Under the pieces are notes generated by a model that did not search any database, was not told the origin of the DNA, and saw nothing but the letters and a program-made list of their open reading frames with translations. A DNA stretch of 64,000 nt, from NCBI GenBank assembly GCA_019096195.1, contig JAGTXK010000105.1, forward strand, positions 62,001 to 126,000, given 5' to 3'. The translations under genes were made by a program, and so were the position numbers. This document shows, piece after piece, positions 34,653 to 45,391 of the stretch (the stretch's first letter is position 1; each line of letters opens with the position of its first letter). Source of the DNA: Boletus sp. NGJ. Its lineage: Eukaryota > Basidiomycota > Agaricomycetes > Boletales > Boletaceae.

Positions 34653-37388
34653 ATGCACAAGCACTCTGTTTCCATCCCTGTAGTTCCCGCATCTGCACCA
34701 ACCTCTCCTTCTGCCGCTCGTTTGAACAGGATGGAACGTACACTGGGGTTTCCTGTCACACCGCAGCGCATAATTCGCCCTCAAAAGACGCTATATCGGT
34801 CACCGGTCACTCCAGCGAGCACCATTTCCACGCCTTATACGCCTCTTAGTCTCCGTTCTTTCTCAACAAATTCAAGCTCGACGATAAACACACCGGACTC
34901 TGCAGCGAGCTTGAAGCGGTTTCCTGTCATCCATTCTGCTGAAAATGAGACCTCCGCCCAGGTAGCTGATAAATGTTTGGCGGATATTGCTGCGAACTGG
35001 CGCTCACGCGCCAACGAAAACGGTATAAAGGTAGCTACTGGCGAGGACTCGAGCTTTGGTGATGACGAGGGTACGTGTATGCGTTCCTCGAAGTGGTTTG
35101 ATCGCTTACTCTGTTCCGTTTCCTCTCCATATGTTAATTCCGATCGTTTCTCGCCACCGGATTGCTTTGATGGCAACATGCCTCGACTTCTAAACGCATA
35201 TATACACATCCCCAGCTAGCGACCTTACCCCTTCTGATGCCAGTTCAACGCCGTTTGCAAACGAAGAATGTTAGTCGTTGCCGAGAGCCTCCCAATTCGA
35301 GCCATCTCTGATGATTCCCTGTACAGCTTTCCCCTCCCCTCCATTCTTTCCGAACCACCGCCGATCTCGTACACAATCGACCATTCAGCCGATGTGTCCA
35401 TCGGCTTCCGCGCATGTACACAGGACGCCAGCAAGGCGGACGCTGGGGATCTTGAATACACCGCCACCTAAACCTACGAACTCTAGCCAATTGAAATTTA
35501 AAGGAAGCATGACGGATCCCGCACACACGCGCCGCCGCCCCCCTTTCGGACAGGTCTGTGCTTCATTGGCCATATATCCGATTAATTCTACCATGACTCA
35601 TGTATGTGTGTACCAATTCCAGATATCCACTGAACTCTTTGACATCGATGAGAATGCTTTTGAACCTTACCCCCAATCTTTTTCCTCCACAACTCAAACG
35701 TTGGTCCTACAAGACCCCTTCAACGGCTCTGGACTGTCGACAATTTCAGAATCTGTCCCACAGCATCATCAAAGCTCGTATTCCGAGATGTTCAACGTCT
35801 CTTCCGCCACGCCGCCACACGCCACCTGCTCTGTCTGTGATTGCGCAAGCGATCGGATGGCAGTCCTGGTGCCCTGCAAACATCTGCTTTGCTCCGCTTG
35901 CATGACGAGTGCTCTCAATATCGTGGGTGAAAAAGATATTCATTGTGCCGTCTGCAAGACGTTCGTCAATGATTTCGAATTGCAAACTCCCTCGGACGAC
36001 GACGCTTCAGTATCCACTGTCAGCCAGAGGCGTTTCCTTATGCCTCCAGATATCGCATCTTCACCGTTACAACAACGATCGGTTCGAGGTGAACCTGCAC
36101 TCCTGCCGAGTACATTTGATTCCAATCCTCTACCATCTTTGATGAGCAGTATGCATCTCTGCAAGCCCCAGATGCGCCACTCGTCTGCGTTTCCCGTTAC
36201 CGGCGCTCAAACGCAGAGGGTAGAGAATGTTGTTCTCCGTATTGACAATGTTCCCTGGGTGGGTTCACTCGAGGCATGACTTTCCCCTAGATCTGACAGT
36301 TTAGCACTAGGATATTACCCCTCCTGTTGTCGCTGCGTGGTTGAGGCATCCTATTGTCCGTGTTCACATACTTTTGGACCATCGAGGGAAAACCTGCAGT
36401 CATGCCTATGTTGAGCTTTCTACAGAGGAGATCGCTAGAGCAGCTCTCCGAACAGTCCAAAACTCGGTGCTTGGTAAAGGGAAACGGGCGCGCGGAGTCA
36501 CTGTTACCCTCAGTAACCAAAGTGAGCTTATGCATGCGGTACGTCTACCTCGTTGGAGAATGATGAGAAACTCAACTCATCCGACCAGTTATTCCCATCA
36601 TGGAAAGGCGATTGGAATGGTTCGCGGCCCTCTATCTCTGGACTGCGAGATGAACTATCGTGTCTGATGTCGAAGGCGGAGCTTGATTCGTTATTGAATC
36701 TCATCCAACGACCTGATGTAAGTTGACTGCTTCCTATTGTTGCTCTTCGTTAACATGGTTCGTCGTCCAGTCGCATTTCTTGAAGGTGGCATCCCTTCCC
36801 TTTCATTTACTTATTAGCATCTTGTCGAAGTTCCCGGTGGATGTCGACAGCAGGGTCTTTTGGGAAGTTAAGATTAGTGATTCACTGTTCTGTTAGTGTT
36901 CATTGGCATCCTCGCAGTATGATTGACCAATTGAACTGTGCAGATATCACGCATAGTAAAGGCCTGGTCTTCGCTGGCTGATACCGTGGCTGATTCTTTG
37001 TTCTAGGTGCGCTTGATATACTTGGGGCACGTTACCGGCAATCTATCCCTCATGATGAACCTGAGCTGCTTAACGAGCTCTTGGAAACTGCTATTAACTG
37101 CAGGGGTGAGTTCGAGCGGTGCTTCACTCGTATATTCAATTTTGACTTTGTGTTTCAAAGTATTCACAGAGGAACAAACCGCAACGTTGACAACAATCCA
37201 CAAGGCTTACGCTTCCGCCTTTTCTGCGCAACCCCAACTATCCTCCAACCTACGTCCAACCTCCTCTTATGCCGGTCATGTGGGACCTGACTTCTGCTGG
37301 GTCGCCATACGGTGCGCTCGCCCGAGAATTCGGACTCCCTGAAAACGTTGTGCATGCGCTTGCTCATAGACTACACGAGTTTCGTTGA
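34653..37388 (+). CDS. RING-finger and RRM-domain protein
   Basis: Multi-exon gene, about 700 residues. The N-terminal third is disordered and rich in Ser/Thr-Pro sites (FPVTPQRI, RSPVTPAS, NTPPPKP). A C3HC4-type RING follows near 35827-35960: CSVCDCASDRMAVLVPCKH then LLCSACM and CAVCKT. Next comes an RRM near 36220-36530: VVLRIDNVPWDIT as RNP2-like strand and CSHAYVELSTEE as RNP1-like strand. The remaining C-terminal part has GDWNG, LSCLMSKAELDSLLNLIQRP and an ending in AREFGLPENVVHALAHRLHE. A RING gives ubiquitin-ligase potential and an RRM gives RNA binding. NOT4 also joins RING and RRM but has an N-terminal RING of another Cys pattern, so this is a different family. Possible role in RNA-linked ubiquitination, inferred. 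Confidence 0.82.
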
Positions 37389-38966
37389 CTTGATTTCCGG
37401 ACGCATTCCGAGTACGACCACCCCATCGTTTTAACACAGCACAAACCTCACGACAAATCACGACGCCATTCCTGCTGTTTCCGCGCTAGGCATTGACTGC
37501 CTTTTGATGTTTCTTGGTACCATGGACTTGAGATGAAAAGGTTCTTTCTCCTGCTTCCATTTCGCACATCATAATGTTTTTTTTTTATTGTTGCACCGTT
37601 CGCATTCCCGAGATCCTGCACTTTGCTATGGATTTGCACATTGCTTCCTCTCATGCTTACTTTTTCCTTCACTCCTTTGTAATGTGCAACGAACACCATG
37701 AGATAATGGTACGTTTGTATCGTAGACAGCCCTCCTGAATGTTGACGTTGGACGGCGCACGTGCTCCTACTTCCGTGGGATGTAGGCAAAGTACAAGGAT
37801 AGTTCCAAGTAACAAAAACGAGCCTTTTATCTAACCGTATGAGGCTACCAATGAGAATGAGGCCCTTCCGCTTCCCGTGCCGATGGGCGGATGAAACAAG
37901 GTCACAGGAAACGGGAGCTATAAGTTGTTTTTGCTCTAGTCGTAGGCTGTACGGTACCACCCGACAGCACCGCAAAAAAAAAATGCCGATCGTAATTGGC
38001 AACGACGACGGTGCTTTTTCTCCCAATGCACTGCTGGTTACTAGTAGTCGTCTACAGGACCTGCGGACATCATTCGGCGCAGACAAAGGGTGGTAGGCTA
38101 TTCGATTCCGAGACGTTCAGAATTTCTTGGTGGAATATCCCGTCATCGCAATATGTAGTCAGTCATCTGAACGGTTTTTTTTTTTTTTTTTTTTTTGCCT
38201 TTTCTTGGCGTCCCGACGCGACGGTGACATACGGTTCCTTTGACCCTGTGTTGGTTAGTCGAAGCGCCTCAAATTCTGACGCCCGTTATCAATGATTAAT
38301 GATGCCTTTTCTGAGACGAACGACATCACTGCAATTTTCTGTTACTCAATATTTCCAATCAGAACTTGCCGAGGGGCCGGGTGCAAGTGCTACATATCCT
38401 CTCCGTCCAAATGACTGTCGTACCTTTTGTACTTTTTTTATCCGTAGGGAGGAAACACGGAGGTCGGTCGTTTGTCGACAGCGTCGAAAAACACAATGAG
38501 AACGGCGGCGCTGAGATCAAGGTACTGACGCACGACGAACGAACGATTAGCAAGCACGAGCGAAGACGTATATATACGACGAGTGAAAGAGAAGCGGGCT
38601 GAAAAGAGGATCGGAATTCGAACCTGAACTAGGGTGGCGCTTCACACGTTTCAGAGAATGACTTGGAGAAGAACAGCCATGAACTCACTCAAGAGCTCTC
38701 TCCGAATCCTTGGAATATTACCAGCACGCCCACGGTCGTCCGATCATCATGCATCAAGGCTGGCGTATCACATGTATGGACCGTTGTTATTTTTGATGGC
38801 GACGACAGGTGCCGTGATTGACTGACACTGCACTCGGTTTTCACAGACGTGTCCAATAGTGTACAAAACGTCATCGATATCGTACAGCCTTGATACAGCG
38901 ACCGATCACGGAGAAAAGGGGGTATACTCCATCCCAAGATAACGCAAGATAACGCAAAATAATCGG
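37389..38966. other. Intergenic with a 22-nt T tract
   Basis: Low-complexity, including poly-T at 38175-38196 and shorter T runs near 37566. A 212-codon minus frame (37448-38086) covers part of it but has no motif and reads through an A-rich run, so it is not called. Confidence 0.45.
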
Positions 38967-40208
38967 TCAGAGATCCCATGAAGCGTGGACGCCTGGCGCA
39001 AGGGACACGTCAACCCGTGCCAGCGCGCACCACTCTGTCTTTGGCCGGTGGAGCAAGAATGTCTCAATGGCAGTGCTCCAATCTTGGAGATCGTCGAGGG
39101 CACATTCACGTGCAAAATCGTCTTCTGATGGGGTTTTCAGAGCAAGGTCTTCAAACCCCGTGTGGCGTTCTTGCTCGTAAGCAATCGTGATGGACTCGAC
39201 ACCGCACTGCTCCAAGGTGTTCAAGGTGGACGACAGATCGTCGACGAGAATACGCGAGGCGTTGATGAAGACGTGAGAAACACGAGGGGGAGGCGACTGC
39301 ATGGGTTCTGGAAGCGGGGCGAGAGTGGTTCCAAGCCCAAATGAACGCACTGATGGACAGGCACGAAGCCACGCTGTACACGCCTGGGATTCGCACTGCG
39401 TGTCTGCGGAATACATGCTCCCGGTGAGCACAAGGTTCTGCAGCGACGACGTGGCGGGCTGGTCGAGCTCGATTTTGGTGTCGCAGCCTAGCCATGTGTC
39501 GCGGATTTCGAGGGTGCGGAGGGAGGGGAGACGCAGGAGATTTGGGAGGGCGAGGTCGCTTCCCAAAACGGGGTGAGCAGGGACATCAAAATCGTTGGTG
39601 ACTATGGGGACGTCGTATGGGACGTCACACGGGTCGACGTGGACGGCCGAGCGTGTGATGCGAGACACGGTGAGATGGGAGAGGGACGGAAGAGAAGCGG
39701 CGAGCGCGACGACAAGACGCTCCGAGCTGATCGCGAGAGATGAGTTGTGCGGGGGGGGAGGAGCAGAAGGGTGCACGGCAACTTACACAGGTACGAGGTC
39801 TTCTCTGCCCCAACAGCCGATATCGAACGAGTGCACGTGGACAAGACGGGAGAAGACGGGCACGGCTTTTTCTGCGTCGAGCGAGGACGCGAGGGAGAGG
39901 GAGAGGACGGTGAGACGGGAGCAGGAGCGGAGGATTGCGAGGATGGGGTCGGTGACAGCCCCTGTGGCACGGGGGTGCTGTTTTGTGCAGATGGCGAGGG
40001 ATCTGACGTACACGCCGTACTCGGGGGGGACATGGCGGACAAAGGCGTGGAGTGACGCGGTCGAGGGGAGGGCTACGTTGGCAAAGATCGCGGGGAGACA
40101 GAGCGCACGGGCAGCGCAGGCGGTGGAGGAGAGGGCGCGGATGGCGTGCTGGGGGAGGAGGTGGAGGACGGCGAGATGGAGCTCTGTGGGGAGTCGGTTC
40201 CAGGACAT
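38967..40208 (-). CDS. F-box protein with leucine-rich C-terminal part
   Basis: Two exons joined over an intron near 39722-39782 (DLVPV to SERLVVALAAS). The N-terminus, MSWNRLPTELHLAVLHLLPQ followed by HAIRALSSTACAARALC, has the LP-x-E-x-x-x-x-I/V-L pattern of an F-box, which binds Skp1 in SCF ubiquitin ligases. The rest has irregular Leu-rich strands (LTVLSLSLASSL, LRTLEIRDTWLG, SLQNLVLTG) as in F-box/LRR proteins that choose substrates. About 390 residues. The start at Met 40208 is chosen over an upstream in-frame Met (40277) because the F-box is normally N-terminal. Such genes are often expanded in basidiomycetes; the substrate is unknown. Confidence 0.78.
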
Positions 40209-40707
40209 GTTGGCGGGGGATGGGAGGGGGGAGAGGAGGAGGAGGATATTTGTATGGTGGATAAGACTAATCTCCATCTTTGTCGGCAGCTGCTTGTCTC
40301 AACCGTGTCCGATTCACAAGGACCCTGCCTGCCAAACAAGGTATAGGATTACCACGCCCTCCTCCGCCGCGGCAGAGAGGCGAGAATCCCTCCCGGGCTC
40401 TTTCCGTCCGAAACAGCGCACGTCCGCTTATCCCGGCTGGCATCAAGCCACTCCTCCTATCTCTCCTCTCGTGACGACCAGCCAATTTATCAGTGCGCTT
40501 GTCGGAAATTACAGCCTATCATCTCTCCGAAAAATTCGCAGAATCGTTTCTTGATGCGTACTAGTCCTTGGTTGGAAACGAGCATGCTGTGTCACACCGT
40601 CGGGGAGGCAGTGCCAGACGGGGAGCGTCCCTGTCTCGCATGATGCCGACTGCATTCGCATGTTACAGTGTATGAAACACAGCGTTTGACCTATCTCCGC
40701 CTCCGTC
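40209..40707. other. Gap between F-box gene and eS26
   Basis: The left part is the 5' flank of the F-box gene; the right part is the 3' flank of eS26. No gene recognised. Confidence 0.5.
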
Positions 40708-41352
40708 TCATGCCTTGCCTGCACCCGCTGCTGCTGCCTTGGCATCCTCCGCTGCTGCCACAGCTGGGTTCACCTTCTTGCCATCTTTCCAGCGGATGCG
40801 CGGTGGCGGCGCACGGTTGCGACGGCCCTCGCGTGACCGCACACGGACGACTGCGACACAGATTACTTCAAACTGCGGAACGGATCTCGCGAGCCCTTAC
40901 CATGCGAGTGAATAGCGCACGAGACGCAATATGCGATTTTGATGTATAGCTTTGGAATGACGTATTCTGTTCGGGGGGTCAACTCACCCAAAAAAGAGAG
41001 AGAGAAAAAAAAAGGAAAACTCACCAGGATATACGCTCGCCTCGCTGATATCGCGCACGGCCGCGCTCTCGACCATGTTCCGCACGGTGAAGCGCTTGAT
41101 CGCCTTGTCCTTGGCGACGCACCGCGAGCAGTTGGAGCAGCGCACGAATCCGACGTGGCCGCGGTGTTTCTTGTTGCGACCGCCGTTTCTTCTTTTCTTG
41201 GTCTGTCGAGAGCAAGCGTGAGCGTTGGGTGGGGACCCCGCAGCCATACGAGCGTGCTGCCATCCACCCCGTCCGATCGTCCCTTGCTCGCATGGAATGG
41301 GTCCCCACCACAGAAACAGCGCCGTTTACATGTCAGAGACTGGGCTTACCAT
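40708..41352 (-). CDS. RPS26: 40S ribosomal protein eS26
   Basis: Small-subunit ribosomal protein located at the mRNA exit channel, about 115-120 residues. The exons read [74 protein letters not shown], and then a C-terminal [20 protein letters not shown] and an Ala/Lys-rich tail ending GAGKA. The zinc CxxC pairs (CSNC, CVSC) are present. The first coding exon consists of only the ATG (41350-41352) followed by a GT intron; the next exon supplies the Thr codon. A second intron lies near 40995-41025. Together with eL42 this is among the firmest gene calls in the window. Confidence 0.95.
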
Positions 41353-41548
41353 GTTGACGTGTCTTGAGCGTTGTCCGTCGTCCTCTGTCGCTCGATAGCC
41401 CATCCACGTCTGCCCTCGGCATCCTCCGGTTCAGTTCCCACGCTCTCACGTATAACCTGCCCTGAGTCTGCGATCACCCCTAAAAGTATGTACACGAGTT
41501 ACTCCAAATTCACTTGATTAAGATCCGCTACGCTTTGCTTTCCTCTAT

Positions 41549-44500
41549 TCAAAACACAGTCTCCACTTCGTTCTCGTCCCTCGGGTCCACGCAATGTTGT
41601 TTAATCCCATCCTGCTCCTCGGCACTCTTGAACATCTTGCTCAGCGTAAACTTGCCGTCACATGCTATTCGGAACTCGTCCGCCCGCCGCGATCGGATCT
41701 GTTGGAGGTAGCACAGAATCCCTTGCGCATCCTGTGAGCGCACACAAAATTTCAGCGAACGTGAAAAAAAAAAGGTGGTCATTATACAGACGAACCTCGT
41801 GACAAAGTCGGACGTCGTCATTGAGCGTCGTAAACAAGAGACTCTCAATCTCTTCCGTCGGCGCGTCCAAGATGCCCAGCACCTTGGCAGAGCCGAGGAT
41901 GGCGCCGGCACACGACGCATTGCGTTGCAGGTATTGCGAGTTGAAGGTGTCCAACGAAACTTTGGCGGGCTTCATCGCAGCCACGGATTCATCGAGCGCA
42001 GACTTGATCAGTTCCGAAACGTCGCTCAAGGAAGCCACTGCAGCGAAAATCGCATCGGTAAAAACATGTCGGTGTGAATCCCAGGGACACTCACCTTTTC
42101 TCGCCAGTTCTACGACGCGGACATGCACTTCAGGATGGTTTTGGTCACATGTGTGTGCCCGACGAAGCGCTTGCGCAGCTTTCAAGTATTTCTCTACAAA
42201 AAAAAAAAAAAACGTAAAAACGTAAAAATCCCCTCGCCAGAAACGTCCGAATACGCACTCTGCCGTATCGCAACGTCAAACGAGGTCAGATTCACGTCTA
42301 TATTGTCCTTTCCATACTCTCCCAGCGACCCAAGGAACTTGCTCGCCCGCTCCAACAGATCACCTGTCGTGACAAGTTTTAACCCCTCTGGATCGTCATC
42401 CGGGGACGGAGGTGCTTCGAGTCCCTTGTCTTCGTTCCGCTTGGTTGCTGCTCGCACTACGAACCGGAACGTGATATTGTATGCATGGAAACTAATAGAA
42501 CGATGCCTTAATTCACCCTTTTGTGAGCTCGCGTCGTCATAGTCTTTAGAGGTTTCGGCCGTGGCTTTATGCGCCGCCTTCTTTGCCTTGTTGAGCGCTT
42601 TCTTGGACACCTCCGGCGAAGCCTCTGCCAACGAAGATCGGTTAGGAAGAACACATGCGACAAGCGGTTGCAAGCCGTACCCGGCGGCTGTAAGGATTTG
42701 ATCATCGACGGATCGTCGTAGAGCTGAAGCCATATCTGGCAGCAAACCCGTTAGTATAGGATACTTGCGTAAAAGAAAAGTGTTACTCGAGCGCTCGACA
42801 CCGCAGCGTGGATATATGCCAGATGAGAGGGGAGATGGTCTTCCCACGTCAACAGTCTGTAAAAGTAAGATGAATCATGCGTGGTTTCAAGCGGTTGGGG
42901 TGGCATCGACGCACGAAAGGTAAGAGCTAAGCATGCTGATACGAAGCGAATACATGTGGAAGTCGTAATGCTCTTCCCGGAAATTGTTGAAGATCTAAAA
43001 GCAAGCTCCAGCGTCATCTTGGCGTATCGGACAGCGAAGCCTGTACCTTTTGGATATGGTTGAACGCCTTGAGCGCAAGATGGTACTTTCCCAACCGTCT
43101 CTGTGCCTCGCCCACTTCCATGAGATAATGCAACGCTTGCATCTCCAACAAGTCTGAGCTAGGGGATGCGTCTTTCTGGAGAGGCGGTCAGCGATAAGGG
43201 CAGGGGATGTTGTACGCGAGAAGGTCAACCTTGGTGAACAGCCCCAAGATTTTGTCTGCTTCGTCGATCATCCCTGCGCGCAATCGGTATTTACCCGACT
43301 TGGTGTTCAAATACCGATCTTGTCCGTCGAGTTTCCGAGCGTCCTCCATGGCACGCACGGCCCCAAAAGGGTCTCCAGCACGCTTCAGCACTCGCGCCTT
43401 TGTCATGTACAGCTCAGGCAGTGTCGGTGTATGTTCAATCGCAATGTGGAGAATCTCCAGCGATTTTTCATACTGTCCCAAGGAGGAATAGTGTTGTGCA
43501 AGAAAGTATAGCGCCCAGAGATATTCTGTAGGATCTGAGGAGAGTGACGGTTGTGATGGATCTTTCGGTGTGACACTCGATCGAATGTCTTCAACAATCT
43601 CCTGGATCGACTGGAGCTTGAACGGATCAACATAAAGCGTTTTGACGTCGCCAAAAAGGGAGGGTATTCCTTTCCGAAGTGCGCGCGCGAGATAAGGCTT
43701 CGCTAATTCCTTGAATTTCTCGTCTGCGGACGGTTTGAAAGGTTTAGTTTGCAATAGTATCCTAGCTTACCTTTCGCGATAGTCAGACCTAACTGTTGAT
43801 GTGTATTCGCCTTTGGGTGCTTGCATGAGAATTCCTCGAGGATATCGAGTGCTTTTGCTCGGGACTCGTCAGTCAGGCTGTCTTTCATGGTGTAAGACCG
43901 TGCCAAAAGAGGTAAATATCGTGCGTGTTACCAAGATCGATGCCAGCGTTGGTAATAAAACCTTTGTAGTAGTCTTGACTGTCCGGATTTTGTTCAATCA
44001 GTTCTCTCCACGATCGTTCAGCTGCCTCTCCCCATTCCTCCTTTTGTGGACTCTCCGCGTCAGCAGACCACTTCAATTTTCCATAAAGACGTGCTTGTAG
44101 GGAGGATCAACAACCGAGAACAAGCAATCAATCGTTCCTCACCTCTGCATTCTGCGATTGCCGGACGATCAACCAACATTCTATCCTTTACCTTTCTATC
44201 AAGCAGAGACAAGGCTTCCTGCCACTCTCCCAGCTCTTCCAGGAGACGGATATGGAAGAAAACCAGCTCTCCGTACTCGGGATCACGGGTAGGGACATTC
44301 TAAGATGCAAAATGAATGGAAGCAGTGACACGACGATGATCAAATCGCACCCGCAAGAAACCCTCCATATGATCCATGTAACGTCTTGCTTCTGCTACAT
44401 TACCCACTAGCTTGTACGCAAGCGCGACGCCGACCCAGTGGACGCGTGAGTAAGGACGCAAACGAAGCATGTGAAGGCGCGATTCGAGGAGCGCGTCGTA

Positions 44501-44969
44501 TTGGCGGCTATGCGTTTGGAGGATAGATGTTTCTCGAATGATGTTGAAGTTGTCCTATATTCTCGAGGTCAGTCGGATGAAAAGATATGTCGCTGTCTTT
44601 GCCCACCTTGTCGATCTTGAGCGCCCTCATGTAGGACTTGAGGGCTTCTTCGTAATTGTGCTCGCCCTTTTGTACGAGGGCCCAAACGTGCCAACATATA
44701 TGCGATTGGAGGTCTTTGAGCATGCCCTCCTTTATCAGAGCTATACCTGCTTCGCGCTCGCCGAGGTGGACCATTACGAGGCCCTTCATGCACATGGTTT
44801 CTGTGACAGGTTAGATAAAATACACGGCCAAGAAATGATGGATGAACTCGCCCCCATGCTGTGGATATTTCTTGAGGATCTGGTCAGCGATTTTCCGCCC
44901 TCTCGAGAGCTGCTTATGTTCGTATGTCTGCAGGAGCTCTGAGAAGAGCTTGCGCTCCTTTGGTGCCAT
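41549..44969 (-). CDS. NAA15: NatA auxiliary subunit NAA15 (NAT1)
   Basis: TPR-rich scaffold of the co-translational N-terminal acetyltransferase NatA. It holds the catalytic subunit NAA10 at the ribosome exit. About 850 residues, the usual length. Seen: the start MAPKERKLFSELLQTYEHKQ, GRKIADQILKKYPQHGETMC, GLVMVHLGEREAGIALIKEG, YMRALKIDK, a long series of TPR helices such as YLWALYFLAQHYSSLGQYEK with SLEILHIAIEHTPTLPELY, KSGKYRLRAGMIDEADKILG, and a C-terminal Lys/Ala region (KKALNKAKKAAHKATAE) followed by HPEVHVRVVELARK, ending VETVF. The first intron (44801-44851) begins with GC rather than GT. Divergent from PDS5, with 422 bp between starts. Confidence 0.93.
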
Positions 44970-45391
44970 GGGCTGCGAGGACATGACAGACGTTAGCTGG
45001 TGAGGTGTGTATGTTCCTCTTGGTAGGCGATGGCGTGTCGGTTGCCTCGAGGTGGACCGTGCTGGACCGAGATAATCTCCGGTCTATCGGAGTTTCAATT
45101 CTCCGAGTCATGCCGAGCAGCTCCTCGACGCCAGTCCTCACCGACAATGACCGCGTGCTGTGTGGCTTTATGATAATCCAAAGGACTGCTGTAGCACCAC
45201 CACACGAATCGTCAACGCTCAACTACAGATCGGCACACGCACACGCACGGCAGACAGTCGGACTCTGAACATTTACATCTCCGACCGGCTTCGCACTAAG
45301 CTACGACGCGCTTGGACGCGTTGACCCGTCGAGCGACACTGTGCCAACCTCAATCAGGCCCCCGCTCGTGTCTCTGTCGACGTCCACGACG
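44970..45391. promoter_or_regulatory. Shared upstream region of NAA15 and PDS5
   Basis: Divergent starts with 422 bp between them. CT-rich stretches but no TATA box near either start. Nothing else recognised. Confidence 0.5.

Noticed and set aside
37448-38086. 212-codon minus-strand open frame
   Set aside because: No domain, reads through an A-rich run in an intergenic region and shows no coding-like composition.
38600-38640. tRNA-like T-arm (ggaattcgaacctg) near 38612
   Set aside because: The T-stem pairing is poor and no acceptor stem or anticodon arm fits on either strand.
39595-40554. 319-codon plus-strand open frame
   Set aside because: It is antisense to the F-box gene, rich in Arg/Gly from GC-rich reverse complement; a shadow of the real gene.
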